From assembly GCF_001625655.1 (NCBI RefSeq), contig NZ_AUYB01000132.1:62001-126000 (forward strand): a stretch of DNA of 64,000 nt, read 5' to 3'. Origin of the DNA: Pseudoalteromonas luteoviolacea DSM 6061. GTDB lineage: Bacteria > Pseudomonadota > Gammaproteobacteria > Enterobacterales > Alteromonadaceae. Shown one piece after another: positions 45,644 to 53,430 of this stretch; within the stretch, counting starts at the first letter, position 1, and each line of letters opens with the position of its first letter. Below the pieces are notes generated by a model, which was not told the DNA's origin, searched no databases, and saw only the letters and a program-made list of their open reading frames with translations. The position numbers and the translations under genes were made by a program.

Positions 45644-46474
45644 ATGGCAGTGATTTTTGTGCATGTGAGAAAGACATCAACACAACAGAGTGAACCCTTA
45701 GCAATCATGAAAGCTGGTTCTCTCCATTGGGCTCGAATGCAGCTTGATCAAAAAGCGTGCTTGAGCGGTTCTATCATAGCTCAGTTAAACCGATTTTTTG
45801 CCCCAGAGCAGGCGACACAATCTCCAACATTCAAGGTGTTGAGCGGTAATCACACTGGCGCTTTTTGTTTGGGAGCTGATTTAACATTGCTGGCACAGCT
45901 CGCCCAGCACGGAGATATCGCCGGGTTGCAAAACTATGCTGCCGATTATCTTATGCTCGTTAACCGAATACTTACAGGCAGAAAAGACAGCGTGACGAGT
46001 ATTTCGGTTGTGCAAGGGCGAGCGCTGGGTGCTGGCATGGTGATGGCGTTGGCGTTGGCGTCAGATATTGTGATTGCTGAACCTCAGGCCGAGTTTATGA
46101 ATCCAGACATTTTGTTCAATGACTATCCAAGTTCGGTGCTTGCGAAAAAGTTAAGCAATAAAGCCAGTTGCGACATTGTTATGGACGTAGTTTGTTCTGG
46201 AAAAAAGTTTAGCGCTGAAGCCCTATACGAATTAGGTCTAGTGGATATTTTGTGTAAAAAAGGCTGTGCCGACAAAGCAGTTTACGATTTGGTTGCGCGG
46301 GTAAGGGCGTCTTCGCATGGTCATATTGCATTGCAAAAGTATCGAGCTGATCATCATGGACTGTCAAATAAGACAAGAAAAATCCTAATAGATAGATGGG
46401 TTTCAAATATAACAAATGGAGATAATCGCTTTATTCAATACATACGCAGATTGGGGCGATTACAAAGCGAATGA
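45644..46474 (+). CDS. RpfF-like crotonase with altered active site
   Basis: A 276-residue crotonase-fold protein. The layout follows RpfF, the DSF fatty-acid signal synthase: FCLGADLTLLAQLAQHGDIAGLQNYAADYL, then VVQGRALGAGM, ASDIVIAEPQAEFMNPDILFN and FSAEALYELGLVDILCKKG. RpfF uses two glutamates (Glu141, Glu161). Here the first falls on V133 or A135 and the second on D155, so normal hydratase/thioesterase activity is doubtful. A scaffold, a binding protein or a different reaction is possible. No RpfC/RpfG neighbours are present. Start by ATG at 45644 without a strong ribosome binding site. Confidence 0.75.
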   Translation: MAVIFVHVRKTSTQQSEPLAIMKAGSLHWARMQLDQKACLSGSIIAQLNRFFAPEQATQSPTFKVLSGNHTGAFCLGADLTLLAQLAQHGDIAGLQNYAADYLMLVNRILTGRKDSVTSISVVQGRALGAGMVMALALASDIVIAEPQAEFMNPDILFNDYPSSVLAKKLSNKASCDIVMDVVCSGKKFSAEALYELGLVDILCKKGCADKAVYDLVARVRASSHGHIALQKYRADHHGLSNKTRKILIDRWVSNITNGDNRFIQYIRRLGRLQSE

Positions 46475-46581
46475 GAGTAGTGTGAGTTGGCAAACTGTTT
46501 TGCGCGCAAGGATGGGGCGCAGTTTGCCCTTTTTCGCTATTTTTCACGTTGTATATGCTATACCGGGGAAGGAAAAAGCCG

Positions 46582-46992
46582 ATGATAAAAATACTAAACG
46601 CAAGTACTATTTTTAACCTGCTGCTTGATAAAGGCGTTTTGATAGTGCCAACAGCTGGGCCATTGGATGTTGTATCCAAAGGGCTAATATGTCACGGTGA
46701 AATTGCAGTTCAGGATGACATTGAAAAGTTCTTAAAAAAGAAAGTGAATATGTCTCCATATATTCAAGGTGCTCATGTAGCAGGTGGTTCTGTCACTTTT
46801 AGTGCGATAAATGATATTGTGTTATCAGATGTTACCTTTAAAGGCGGCGCTCCCATCGTTTTAAAGGGAGACATAAAATGCTCGTTGAGTGTTATTCCAG
46901 CCTTAAACGACAAAGGGATCCCTGACCCATCGCCACCAACAGAACTTACTGTTAAATTTGTACCGACACAGCCCATCACGGTATCAAAATAG
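46582..46992 (+). CDS. Small unknown protein
   Basis: A 136-residue product. The ATG at 46582 has AGGAA upstream; an earlier start is rejected. It is largely beta, with GLICHGEIAVQ, YIQGAHVAGGSVTFSAINDIVLSDVTFKGGAPIVLKGDIKC and a Pro-rich tail. No signal peptide. The Gly/beta pattern with two Cys is faintly like PAAR-like spike-tip proteins, which the system otherwise lacks in this window, but I cannot support that call. It is followed by a strong terminator. Confidence 0.6.
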   Translation: MIKILNASTIFNLLLDKGVLIVPTAGPLDVVSKGLICHGEIAVQDDIEKFLKKKVNMSPYIQGAHVAGGSVTFSAINDIVLSDVTFKGGAPIVLKGDIKCSLSVIPALNDKGIPDPSPPTELTVKFVPTQPITVSK

Positions 46993-47066
46993 ATGTTTGA
47001 GGTTAACGCCATAATACCCAGTCTATACTTTCTATAAAGCTAGAATCGAATAATCATCGTGCACCT

Positions 47067-47103
47067 AAAGCGCTTCCAAATTATTAAAGGAGCGCTTTTT
47101 TTT
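47067..47103 (+). terminator. Intrinsic terminator ahead of the sheath operon
   Basis: AAAGCGCT (47067-47074) and AGCGCTTT (47091-47098) with a 16-base loop, followed by a run of T. Confidence 0.82.
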
Positions 47104-47503
47104 CAGCTACCGTGCTGTCACCTATAGCACATCTTTGTACTCACTTGTTTTGCGACTTCTCTATCTTTTTAAAATATTAAAAACAGAGCGTTTGTTTCTG
47201 TTTTATGTTTTTTATCAGGTGTTTATAGATTTATTTAAAAAAGTATTAGTTATTTTTCACAGTGCTGACTAAGGGGCGTCTTAGCCATACAAATTAATTT
47301 ACAAGACACATCGGTTGGGACTGATGTGGCGGAGCCGTGGTATAGGCTCTTTGTCTTAAGAGGCGCAGGCTTGCTCGAGTGGATTTGTTCCCATTGATTT
47401 GCCATTCGATAGGTTTTTCAGTTAGCCGGGTCTTGCGCCTCGTTTACCCAAATTCTTGCCGTACTGGCTCATTAGAATGTAATTATCAACGTAAGGAAAT
47501 ATT
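47104..47503 (+). promoter_or_regulatory. Long structured leader of the structural operon
   Basis: Four hundred bases without a supported gene lead to the sheath start. It holds the ops-like element at 47322, a GAGCC/GGCTC hairpin at 47332-47349 overlapping its 3' half, and a GAGGCGCA / TGCGCCTC inverted repeat at 47360-47441. This is the arrangement of a JUMPstart/ops leader. The promoter itself could not be read clearly. Confidence 0.55.
47322..47335 (+). promoter_or_regulatory. ops-like antiterminator recruitment element, copy 2
   Basis: TGATGTGGCGGAGC, identical to 23228-23241. Continuing, GGCGGAGCCGTG matches nine of twelve bases of an E. coli ops site GGCGGTAGCGTG without gaps. It lies 168 bases before the sheath gene, in untranslated leader, unlike copy 1. 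Confidence 0.6.
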
Positions 47504-49204
47504 ATGCCTCAATATAAAACCCCAGACGTCTATGTCCAAGAGAAATCAACGCTGCCACCGTCTGTAGCAGAAGTTGCAACAGCTATCCCTGCTTTCATTG
47601 GTTACACTACCAAATTAAATGAAGAAGGCAATGCACCAGCATACTTGAACACACCAGTTCGTATCACCAGCATGGTTGAGTTCGAAGCTGTATTTGGTGG
47701 CGCTTACCAAGAAAGCTTTACACTTAAGCCTAAGTCAGCAGGTGGCTTTGCTGTGATGTCTAGTACAGGCGAACTAGAAGATGCACAATACTTCTTGCAT
47801 CAATCAGTAAGCCACTATTTTGCAAATGGTGGCGGTGCGTGTTACATCGTTAGTATCGGTAAAGCAGGTGACATGCTATCAGCTGAAGGCTTTACTAAGG
47901 CAATCGATTTACTGAATAAAGTTGACGAAGTAACGCTTATCTCAAGTCCAGAGTCAATTGGCTTAAGTACGACAAAACACTACGAAGTACAAAACAAAGC
48001 GCTTGTACACGCTGAAAAAAGAATGGACCGCTTTGCACTTGTAGATGTACAAATGCAAGCAGATGCAGCCAGCATTGACCCAATCTCTGAAGATGCCGCT
48101 GCACTTCGCGCTGGCGCAACGCTTGGCCTGAAATACGGTGCAGCATATTACCCATATCTAACAACGACGATTGCACGTGCATATGATGCAACCAAAGTTG
48201 TTGTTAATACGCCACTTACTGCACAAGTTTGGTGGCCTAAAGACCCGTCTCATAAATTAGTATGTTTAGACCAAGGTGCTTGGGTTGAGATTGGCCAAGA
48301 CTACCTGCTGCCAAAAGGCGATAGCTCTGACGATATTACCGACCCGGCATATAGCCCAGCTGGTAAGCGTTACTTGGTGCCTGAAACTGTTTTTGCGACA
48401 GATGATACGAACTATTACCGCTTGACAGATGGTTCAGAAGTGAAACTTGAAAATGGTGAAATCGTTGAAACGGGTGGTACTGCGCTTGTTATCGAAAACG
48501 AGTTTGCATTGACACCAGTGACTCTTCCTTCTCTTCAACTTGCGGCGATAGGTAACCCAGCTTACCCATTCTCATCGGCAGACGTTTATAACCAAGTAAA
48601 AGCAGAGCTTGGTAAAAACTACCTTGATCTTCCTCCTTCACCAGCGATTGCCGGTGTAATGGCTAAAACAGATAAAGATCGTGGTGTATGGAAAGCGCCT
48701 GCGAACGCAGCCCTTGCACAAGTACTTATGCCTAAACTAACCATCGACAATGCAGACCAAGAAGGCCTAAACGTTGATGCGACATCAGGTAAATCAATCA
48801 ACGCAATCCGTACTTTTGTTGGTAAAGGTACGCTGGTTTGGGGTGCTCGAACGCTTGCTGGTAATGACAATGAATGGCGTTACGTCTCTGTACGTCGACT
48901 GTTCAACATGGTTGAAGAGTCCGTTCAAAAAGCGACGCATTTCGCAGTCTTTGAGCCAAACACACCATTCACTTGGTTAAAACTTAAAACCATGATTGAA
49001 AGCTACCTAGAGAACTTATGGCGTTCAGGTGCGTTCTTTGGTGAAACTCCAGAGCAAGCATTTTTCGTCAATGTAGGCTTAGGTCAAACAATGACAGAGG
49101 ATGACATTAACAACGGCTTGATGAACATTGAAATCGGTCTTGCTGCGGTTCGTCCTGCAGAATTCATCGTACTGACTTTCTCTCACAAAAGCTTAGAAGG
49201 CTAA
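47504..49204 (+). CDS. Contractile tail sheath protein
   Basis: A 566-residue product with AAGGAA upstream. The N-terminus MPQYKTPDVYVQEKSTLPPSVAEVATAIPAFIGYT is the classic phage and injection-system sheath start, and the C-terminal part has NAIRTFVGKGTLVWGARTLAGNDNEWRYVSVRRLFNMVEESV and GETPEQAFFVNVGLGQTMTEDDI. Sheath subunits polymerise round the tube and contract to drive it into the target. Only one sheath gene is in the window, whereas Afp has three. First gene of the structural operon. Confidence 0.97.
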   Translation: MPQYKTPDVYVQEKSTLPPSVAEVATAIPAFIGYTTKLNEEGNAPAYLNTPVRITSMVEFEAVFGGAYQESFTLKPKSAGGFAVMSSTGELEDAQYFLHQSVSHYFANGGGACYIVSIGKAGDMLSAEGFTKAIDLLNKVDEVTLISSPESIGLSTTKHYEVQNKALVHAEKRMDRFALVDVQMQADAASIDPISEDAAALRAGATLGLKYGAAYYPYLTTTIARAYDATKVVVNTPLTAQVWWPKDPSHKLVCLDQGAWVEIGQDYLLPKGDSSDDITDPAYSPAGKRYLVPETVFATDDTNYYRLTDGSEVKLENGEIVETGGTALVIENEFALTPVTLPSLQLAAIGNPAYPFSSADVYNQVKAELGKNYLDLPPSPAIAGVMAKTDKDRGVWKAPANAALAQVLMPKLTIDNADQEGLNVDATSGKSINAIRTFVGKGTLVWGARTLAGNDNEWRYVSVRRLFNMVEESVQKATHFAVFEPNTPFTWLKLKTMIESYLENLWRSGAFFGETPEQAFFVNVGLGQTMTEDDINNGLMNIEIGLAAVRPAEFIVLTFSHKSLEG

Positions 49205-49236
49205 GCCATAGCTTTTGGTTTTCAGCGAAACACAAG

Positions 49237-49269
49237 GTCTATTTGGCCAGAATAAATTGCCAAATAGAC
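49237..49269 (+). other. Hairpin between sheath and tube genes
   Basis: GTCTATTTGGC and GCCAAATAGAC form a perfect 11-base stem with an 11-base loop, with six T five bases further on. It could partly terminate or protect the sheath message so that sheath and tube are made in matched amounts. Confidence 0.6.
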
Positions 49270-49325
49270 ACCTATTTTTTCACTACAGCATAGCTGTAAC
49301 TAAAGTATTTTTTTGGAGTTATTAA

Positions 49326-49772
49326 ATGGCTACTACTAAAGCAGATATCGCAGCAGAATATCCAATTCCGGTCTATCGATTTGTTGTCAGTTTTGGCGAA
49401 GAAAGCATTCCGTTTTCAGAAGTTTCTGGTCTAGACATCGGTGTTGAAACAATTACTTATAAAGATGGCTACGGCAAGAAACACATGCCTGGGCAACCAA
49501 CAGATGTGAACATCACATTGAAGCGTGGTTTAGTTAAACAGAAGAGCCAGTTCTACGATTGGATCTCTTCAATCAGCTTGAACCTTGTTGACAAAAAGGA
49601 CATCACAATTTCATTGACGAATGAAGACCGTTCACAGCCTCTAGTTACATGGAAAGTGATCAATGCATTTCCTAAGAAGCTAACTGCACCAAGCATTAAC
49701 GGTGGCTCAAATGAGGCAAGTGTTGAGTCATTAGAAATGATGGCAGACGACATTAAGATCGAGTTCCACTAA
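49326..49772 (+). CDS. Inner tube protein 1
   Basis: A 148-residue product with GGAG upstream. It has the Afp1/Hcp-like tube pattern: YPIPVYRFVVSFGEESIPFSEVSGLDIGVETITYKDG, then the T4 gp19-type NITLKRGLVKQKSQFYDWI and LVTWKVINAFPKKLTAPSINGGSNEASVESLEMMADDIKIEF. Its rings stack inside the sheath and carry cargo. A second, divergent tube gene follows. Confidence 0.95.
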   Translation: MATTKADIAAEYPIPVYRFVVSFGEESIPFSEVSGLDIGVETITYKDGYGKKHMPGQPTDVNITLKRGLVKQKSQFYDWISSISLNLVDKKDITISLTNEDRSQPLVTWKVINAFPKKLTAPSINGGSNEASVESLEMMADDIKIEFH

Positions 49773-49820
49773 TTTTATTCTCTTGTTTAGGGCACGAGAG
49801 TGCCCATTTAGGTGTGAAAT

Positions 49821-50282
49821 ATGTTTCAAGATCCTAGAACGCCGATGGTTGGGTATCGCTTTCTTGTTAGCATTGTAACTGCTGGCATACCTAACCCCGT
49901 TGATATTCTATTTAAGGAAGTCAGTGGACTGAAAATGGCTAGGAGCATCGACTATACGAATAACCGAGTGAGTGTTGCAAACTCAAAACAAGCGAGGGCC
50001 CTGACTTTGAAAAGGGGGGTCTTTCAAGGAGGTAGTTTGTTAATGCTACAAAACTTGGTAGTGGGAGATGCATGGAGTACCTATTTAGTTAAGAACGATA
50101 TTTTAGTCACGATACTAGATGATAACTTTTTGCCAGCCCAAGCTTGGCTAGTACAAAACGCATTTTTAGAAAGTTGGGAATGGGAAGGAATTGATGCTGG
50201 TCGAAATGACGTGTTAATCGAATCATTGAGTTTTAGTTATCGTGACCTAGTTTCAGTGCCAGTTCCAGGCTTACCTTCGTAA
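49821..50282 (+). CDS. Inner tube protein 2 (tube initiator, Afp5-like)
   Basis: A 153-residue product with AGGTG upstream. Same fold as the preceding gene: MVGYRFLVSIVTAGIPNPVDILFKEVSGLKMARSID, ALTLKRGVFQGGSL and AWLVQNAFLESWEWEGIDAGRNDVLIESLSFSYRDL. In Afp and PVC a diverged tube protein forms the first ring on the spike; its place just before DUF5908 and the LysM-type adaptor fits that role. Confidence 0.93.
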   Translation: MFQDPRTPMVGYRFLVSIVTAGIPNPVDILFKEVSGLKMARSIDYTNNRVSVANSKQARALTLKRGVFQGGSLLMLQNLVVGDAWSTYLVKNDILVTILDDNFLPAQAWLVQNAFLESWEWEGIDAGRNDVLIESLSFSYRDLVSVPVPGLPS

Positions 50283-50298
50283 CAAGGAGTAAGCAAAC

Positions 50299-50532
50299 AT
50301 GGAAATAAAGTGTAATCAAGTTCATGTCAAAGCGCGCATTCGAGCAGACCAAGCGAGTGAGGGTACTGGCGATAATTCTTCCGAGCCTTCCCAGCAAGCG
50401 CCAGCACCGGAGCAGCATAGCAACGCGATTGGGCGCTACGAAATTCAGGAGCTGCTTTGTCAATTGGAAGCTGATTTAAAGCGTCATATTGAGTTTAGGT
50501 TTGCAAAATTTGGTAAAGATAAAAGGCCCTGA
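50299..50532 (+). CDS. Small DUF5908-type protein (Afp6-like)
   Basis: A 77-residue product with AAGGAG upstream. The start MEIKCNQVHVKARIRAD resembles the short DUF5908 proteins that sit between the tube initiator and the Afp7-like gene in contractile injection systems. The middle is a Ser/Pro/Gln linker and the end is a helix. The role in assembly is not known. Call rests mainly on size and position. Confidence 0.7.
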   Translation: MEIKCNQVHVKARIRADQASEGTGDNSSEPSQQAPAPEQHSNAIGRYEIQELLCQLEADLKRHIEFRFAKFGKDKRP

Positions 50533-50534
50533 TA

Positions 50535-51272
50535 ATGACTAAATCAAGTGGTATTAATGCAAGTGGGCTACCACTTTGCAAAGTAACATTTTATAAAAAA
50601 ATCGAACGTGGTGATGGAAACAAGCTGGGAGAGCTGACTCTCCCTTACGATCCAAAATCGTTAAATGTGACTCACCAAAATCATCTGGTTGAATCTAAAA
50701 TTATTGGCTCTGAGAGTGGTTCGGCGCGTTATCAAAAATCGCCCACTTCAATGCTGACAATCAAGTTTTTGCTCGACGACACCATCATAGAAACGCCAGG
50801 TCAACTTGGCATGGCAGAAACTGGAGAAACAGAAACTGAAGACAGCATTCAGCAATTACTAAAATATGGATTAGCTGTACAAGGAGAAACACATTTACCT
50901 GCGTTTGTCACCATAATGCCGTTGAATATGGTTTTAAATCACGGTGCAGATGGTGGTTTCCATGGGATGTTAAACGACATCCATGTAATTAGTGAGCTAG
51001 TAAACGGTAAGGGCAATCGAGTCAAGGCACAGGTTGTGTGCCATGTGTCTGAGTGCCTCTCAAATAAAGAAATAAAATTGAGGACTGGTAAAAGCTCCCC
51101 GGATTTAACTCACGTATTTCAGCACAAAGCAGGTGATAGCATCATTGGTCAAGTCACGTCAATTTATGGCGAACCTGGATACGTGCACCAAGTTGCGAGC
51201 GTGAATAAACTGGCCTCAATTCGTGGTGCTGATGTGGGGGCTGACATTATTTACCCCCCATTGGAGCGTTAA
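50535..51272 (+). CDS. CIS tube/LysM-type adaptor (Afp7-like)
   Basis: A 245-residue product starting three bases after the previous stop. The N-terminal 190 residues follow the CIS-tube domain: CKVTFYKKIERGDGNKLGELTLPYDPKSLNVTHQNHL, SPTSMLTIKFLLDDTIIETPG and FHGMLNDIHVISELVNGKGNRVKAQVVCHVSE. The C-terminal segment (LTHVFQHKAGDSIIGQVTSIYG...VNKLASIRGADVGADIIYPP) is a LysM-like fold. In Afp it joins tube and spike. Confidence 0.9.
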   Translation: MTKSSGINASGLPLCKVTFYKKIERGDGNKLGELTLPYDPKSLNVTHQNHLVESKIIGSESGSARYQKSPTSMLTIKFLLDDTIIETPGQLGMAETGETETEDSIQQLLKYGLAVQGETHLPAFVTIMPLNMVLNHGADGGFHGMLNDIHVISELVNGKGNRVKAQVVCHVSECLSNKEIKLRTGKSSPDLTHVFQHKAGDSIIGQVTSIYGEPGYVHQVASVNKLASIRGADVGADIIYPPLER

Positions 51273-51273
51273 T

Positions 51274-52863
51274 ATGGACATACGTTACACCATTTTAGTT
51301 GATGGCAGTGAGAAGAAGTTAGAAGTCGGGGTAAAGGAAATCATCGCACATAGGGGCGTGAATCAAATTCCTGAGCTATCAATCGTGTTTGAAGATGGCG
51401 ATATGGCTGAAGAGAAATACACTTTGTCTTTGTCGAGTGATTTTCCTCCTGGCAAAACGATTGAAGTAAAAGCCGGCTTTGGCGATGCGCCACAAATAAC
51501 TGTTTTTTCAGGTGTGATCACTGGAGGCAAGATAGGTTATTGCTGTGCGCCATTTGTTGAAATCACCGCCAAAGGAGAAGCGAACAAACTCTGTCAATCG
51601 CAGATCAGCAAGTTATACAAACCAGACTCTACAGACACTGACATAATAAACGATTTGCTAACACCTTGTTCAGGCAAAAAAGCCGTAGCGGAAAGTAAAA
51701 TTAAGCATTACCAATATCTTATGGTCGAAAAAAAACCTTGGGAAGTGATGATGAATCGCATTTTAACCAATGGTTTTGTTTTTTACGAAGAAGAAGGTGG
51801 GATCAATATTGTTGACCTAACTAAGCATAAGCCAGCGGCAACCGAGTTTAACGTCGCTATGGATGGGTGTACAGAGTTTGAGCTTTGTCTAGACAATAGC
51901 TCTTATGCAAAGAAAGTTGACCACAGCGCATGGGACATTAAAACACAGGCTTTGCTGAGTGAGAATCACGACTCTGGTGATAAAAAAGATGGATCAACAG
52001 CCGACATTGTTATCAAGTCGCAAGCACCTATCGACAAAGTTGAATTAGCAGCCAAAGCCAAGGCAGAACAAACATATCGGTTATGGGATACGCAGCAGGG
52101 TCGGATTCAAGTAGATATGTCTGTGGCCGAATCGCTACATAAGCTCAAGCTATTAGAGGCCATTACGGTATCTGGTGCAGGGGAGGGTAACAAAGCTGAT
52201 TACATGGTGAGTGAAATTCATCACCACCTCTCCAATCAAGGGTGGTTTTGCGAGTTTACATTGGGGTTGTCATTGATGAACAGTGGCTGGTCACAATGGG
52301 AAACACTAGCGCCAACGCCAGTTGTTATTGGTAAAGTTGCGCCGTTTAAAGAAGATAAACAAAAGCTACACCGTATACCGCTTACACTGCACACCCTAAC
52401 AACAGAGCCTATTTGGGCGAGACTACTGACCCCTTATGTTGGACCAGAGGAAGGATTATTCTTGCCTCCAAATCAAGATACCGAAGTGATTGTCGACTTC
52501 ATTGGCGGAGATGCACGGTTTCCAGTGATTGTAGGCGCAGTACACAACCCAGTCGCAAAGCCGCCTCTAGGGGGCTACAAGAAAGAGTACGATGTAAGAG
52601 GATTGGTGTTTAAAGAACAGGCAATGGGTTTGAAGTTCACCTTTAAAAAGCCACATATCATTATGGAAGGAAGTAAGGAACACTCAATTTCATTAGGTGA
52701 AAGTTCAGGTTATAGCTTGTCGCAAAAAGACAAAGCAGGCATGACTGCCAAAACTGATGTTGTGATAAAGACACCGGATGACAGCCAAATTAAGATGGAT
52801 AAATCCATCACCATCGAAAGTAAAAAAGTCGCTGTCGTAACAGATAAAATGGAAATTGGATAA
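51274..52863 (+). CDS. VgrG-like spike protein (Afp8-like)
   Basis: A 529-residue product; the ATG at 51274 with GGAG upstream is chosen over an in-frame extension lying inside the previous gene. It has the gp27-like part (residues 1-360: VELSIVFEDGDM-type strands, FSGVITGGKIGY, WEVMMNRILTNGFVFYEEEGGINIV), then the gp5/VgrG OB domain WARLLTPYVGPEEGLFLPPNQDTEVIVDFIGGDARFPVIVGAVHNP (about 386-430), then beta-strands of the needle (KTPDDSQIKMDKSITIES). It forms the trimeric piercing tip. Confidence 0.94.
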   Translation: MDIRYTILVDGSEKKLEVGVKEIIAHRGVNQIPELSIVFEDGDMAEEKYTLSLSSDFPPGKTIEVKAGFGDAPQITVFSGVITGGKIGYCCAPFVEITAKGEANKLCQSQISKLYKPDSTDTDIINDLLTPCSGKKAVAESKIKHYQYLMVEKKPWEVMMNRILTNGFVFYEEEGGINIVDLTKHKPAATEFNVAMDGCTEFELCLDNSSYAKKVDHSAWDIKTQALLSENHDSGDKKDGSTADIVIKSQAPIDKVELAAKAKAEQTYRLWDTQQGRIQVDMSVAESLHKLKLLEAITVSGAGEGNKADYMVSEIHHHLSNQGWFCEFTLGLSLMNSGWSQWETLAPTPVVIGKVAPFKEDKQKLHRIPLTLHTLTTEPIWARLLTPYVGPEEGLFLPPNQDTEVIVDFIGGDARFPVIVGAVHNPVAKPPLGGYKKEYDVRGLVFKEQAMGLKFTFKKPHIIMEGSKEHSISLGESSGYSLSQKDKAGMTAKTDVVIKTPDDSQIKMDKSITIESKKVAVVTDKMEIG

Positions 52864-52877
52864 CGAGGAATTAAAAA

Positions 52878-53279
52878 ATGGATCAATCATTTCTTGGTCA
52901 AGGCTGGGGGTTTCCACCCCAGTTTGCGAGCCCTGATTCAGGGCCCCATATGGCACAAGGGGAAGAACTTGTAAAACAAGCGATTTCTATTGCCTTAAAC
53001 ACGTTAAAAGGTGAGCGACCATTTTGGTCAGAGTTGGGATCAGGACTATCAAATTTTGTTTTTGAAGATGCAAGTGAGTCCGCACTTGTGACGCTCAAGC
53101 AAGAAATCTCGGCTGTGCTTTTGAATCATGAACCTAGGATCATATTAGAAGATATTTCCTTTGATCCGCAAGAGCTTTATGACGGTGTGCTACTTATCGA
53201 GCTAACCTATCTGATCAGAAAAACAAATAGCCGAAGCAATATGGTCTATCCATTTTATTTGTCTGAACAGTCAGTTTAA
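52878..53279 (+). CDS. gp25-like baseplate wedge protein (Afp9-like)
   Basis: A 133-residue product with GAGGA upstream. After a Gly-rich start (GQGWGFPPQFASPDSGPHMAQGEELVKQAISIALNTLKGERPF) it keeps the gp25 pattern, ending in ILEDISFDPQELYDGVLLIELTYLIRKTNSRSNMVYPF. The conserved EPR is present as EPRI. In other injection systems a PAAR tip gene follows here; none is seen. Confidence 0.93.
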   Translation: MDQSFLGQGWGFPPQFASPDSGPHMAQGEELVKQAISIALNTLKGERPFWSELGSGLSNFVFEDASESALVTLKQEISAVLLNHEPRIILEDISFDPQELYDGVLLIELTYLIRKTNSRSNMVYPFYLSEQSV

Positions 53280-53430
53280 ACACTATTACTTTCAGAGCAC
53301 TAAGCGACACCTTTCACTTTTATCTTTGCACCGCAGCAATTGAACGAACGCCTTACTTGATGGCTAATTCAGCATGTTTCACGCAAGTAAACTCGTTTTC
53401 CGTTCGTTATCGAATTAATAAGGTAATCAC
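53280..53430 (+). other. Gap with near-complementary arms between gp25 and baseplate J
   Basis: AATTGAACGAACG (about 53338-53350) can pair with CGTTCGTT-ATCG-AATT (about 53401-53416) with one bulge. The unusual 151-base gap in a tight operon probably carries RNA structure. No ORF. Confidence 0.45.

Noticed and set aside
47379..47567. Small ORF in the sheath leader
   Set aside because: GTG start without a ribosome binding site, runs into the sheath gene in another frame; better explained as structured leader.
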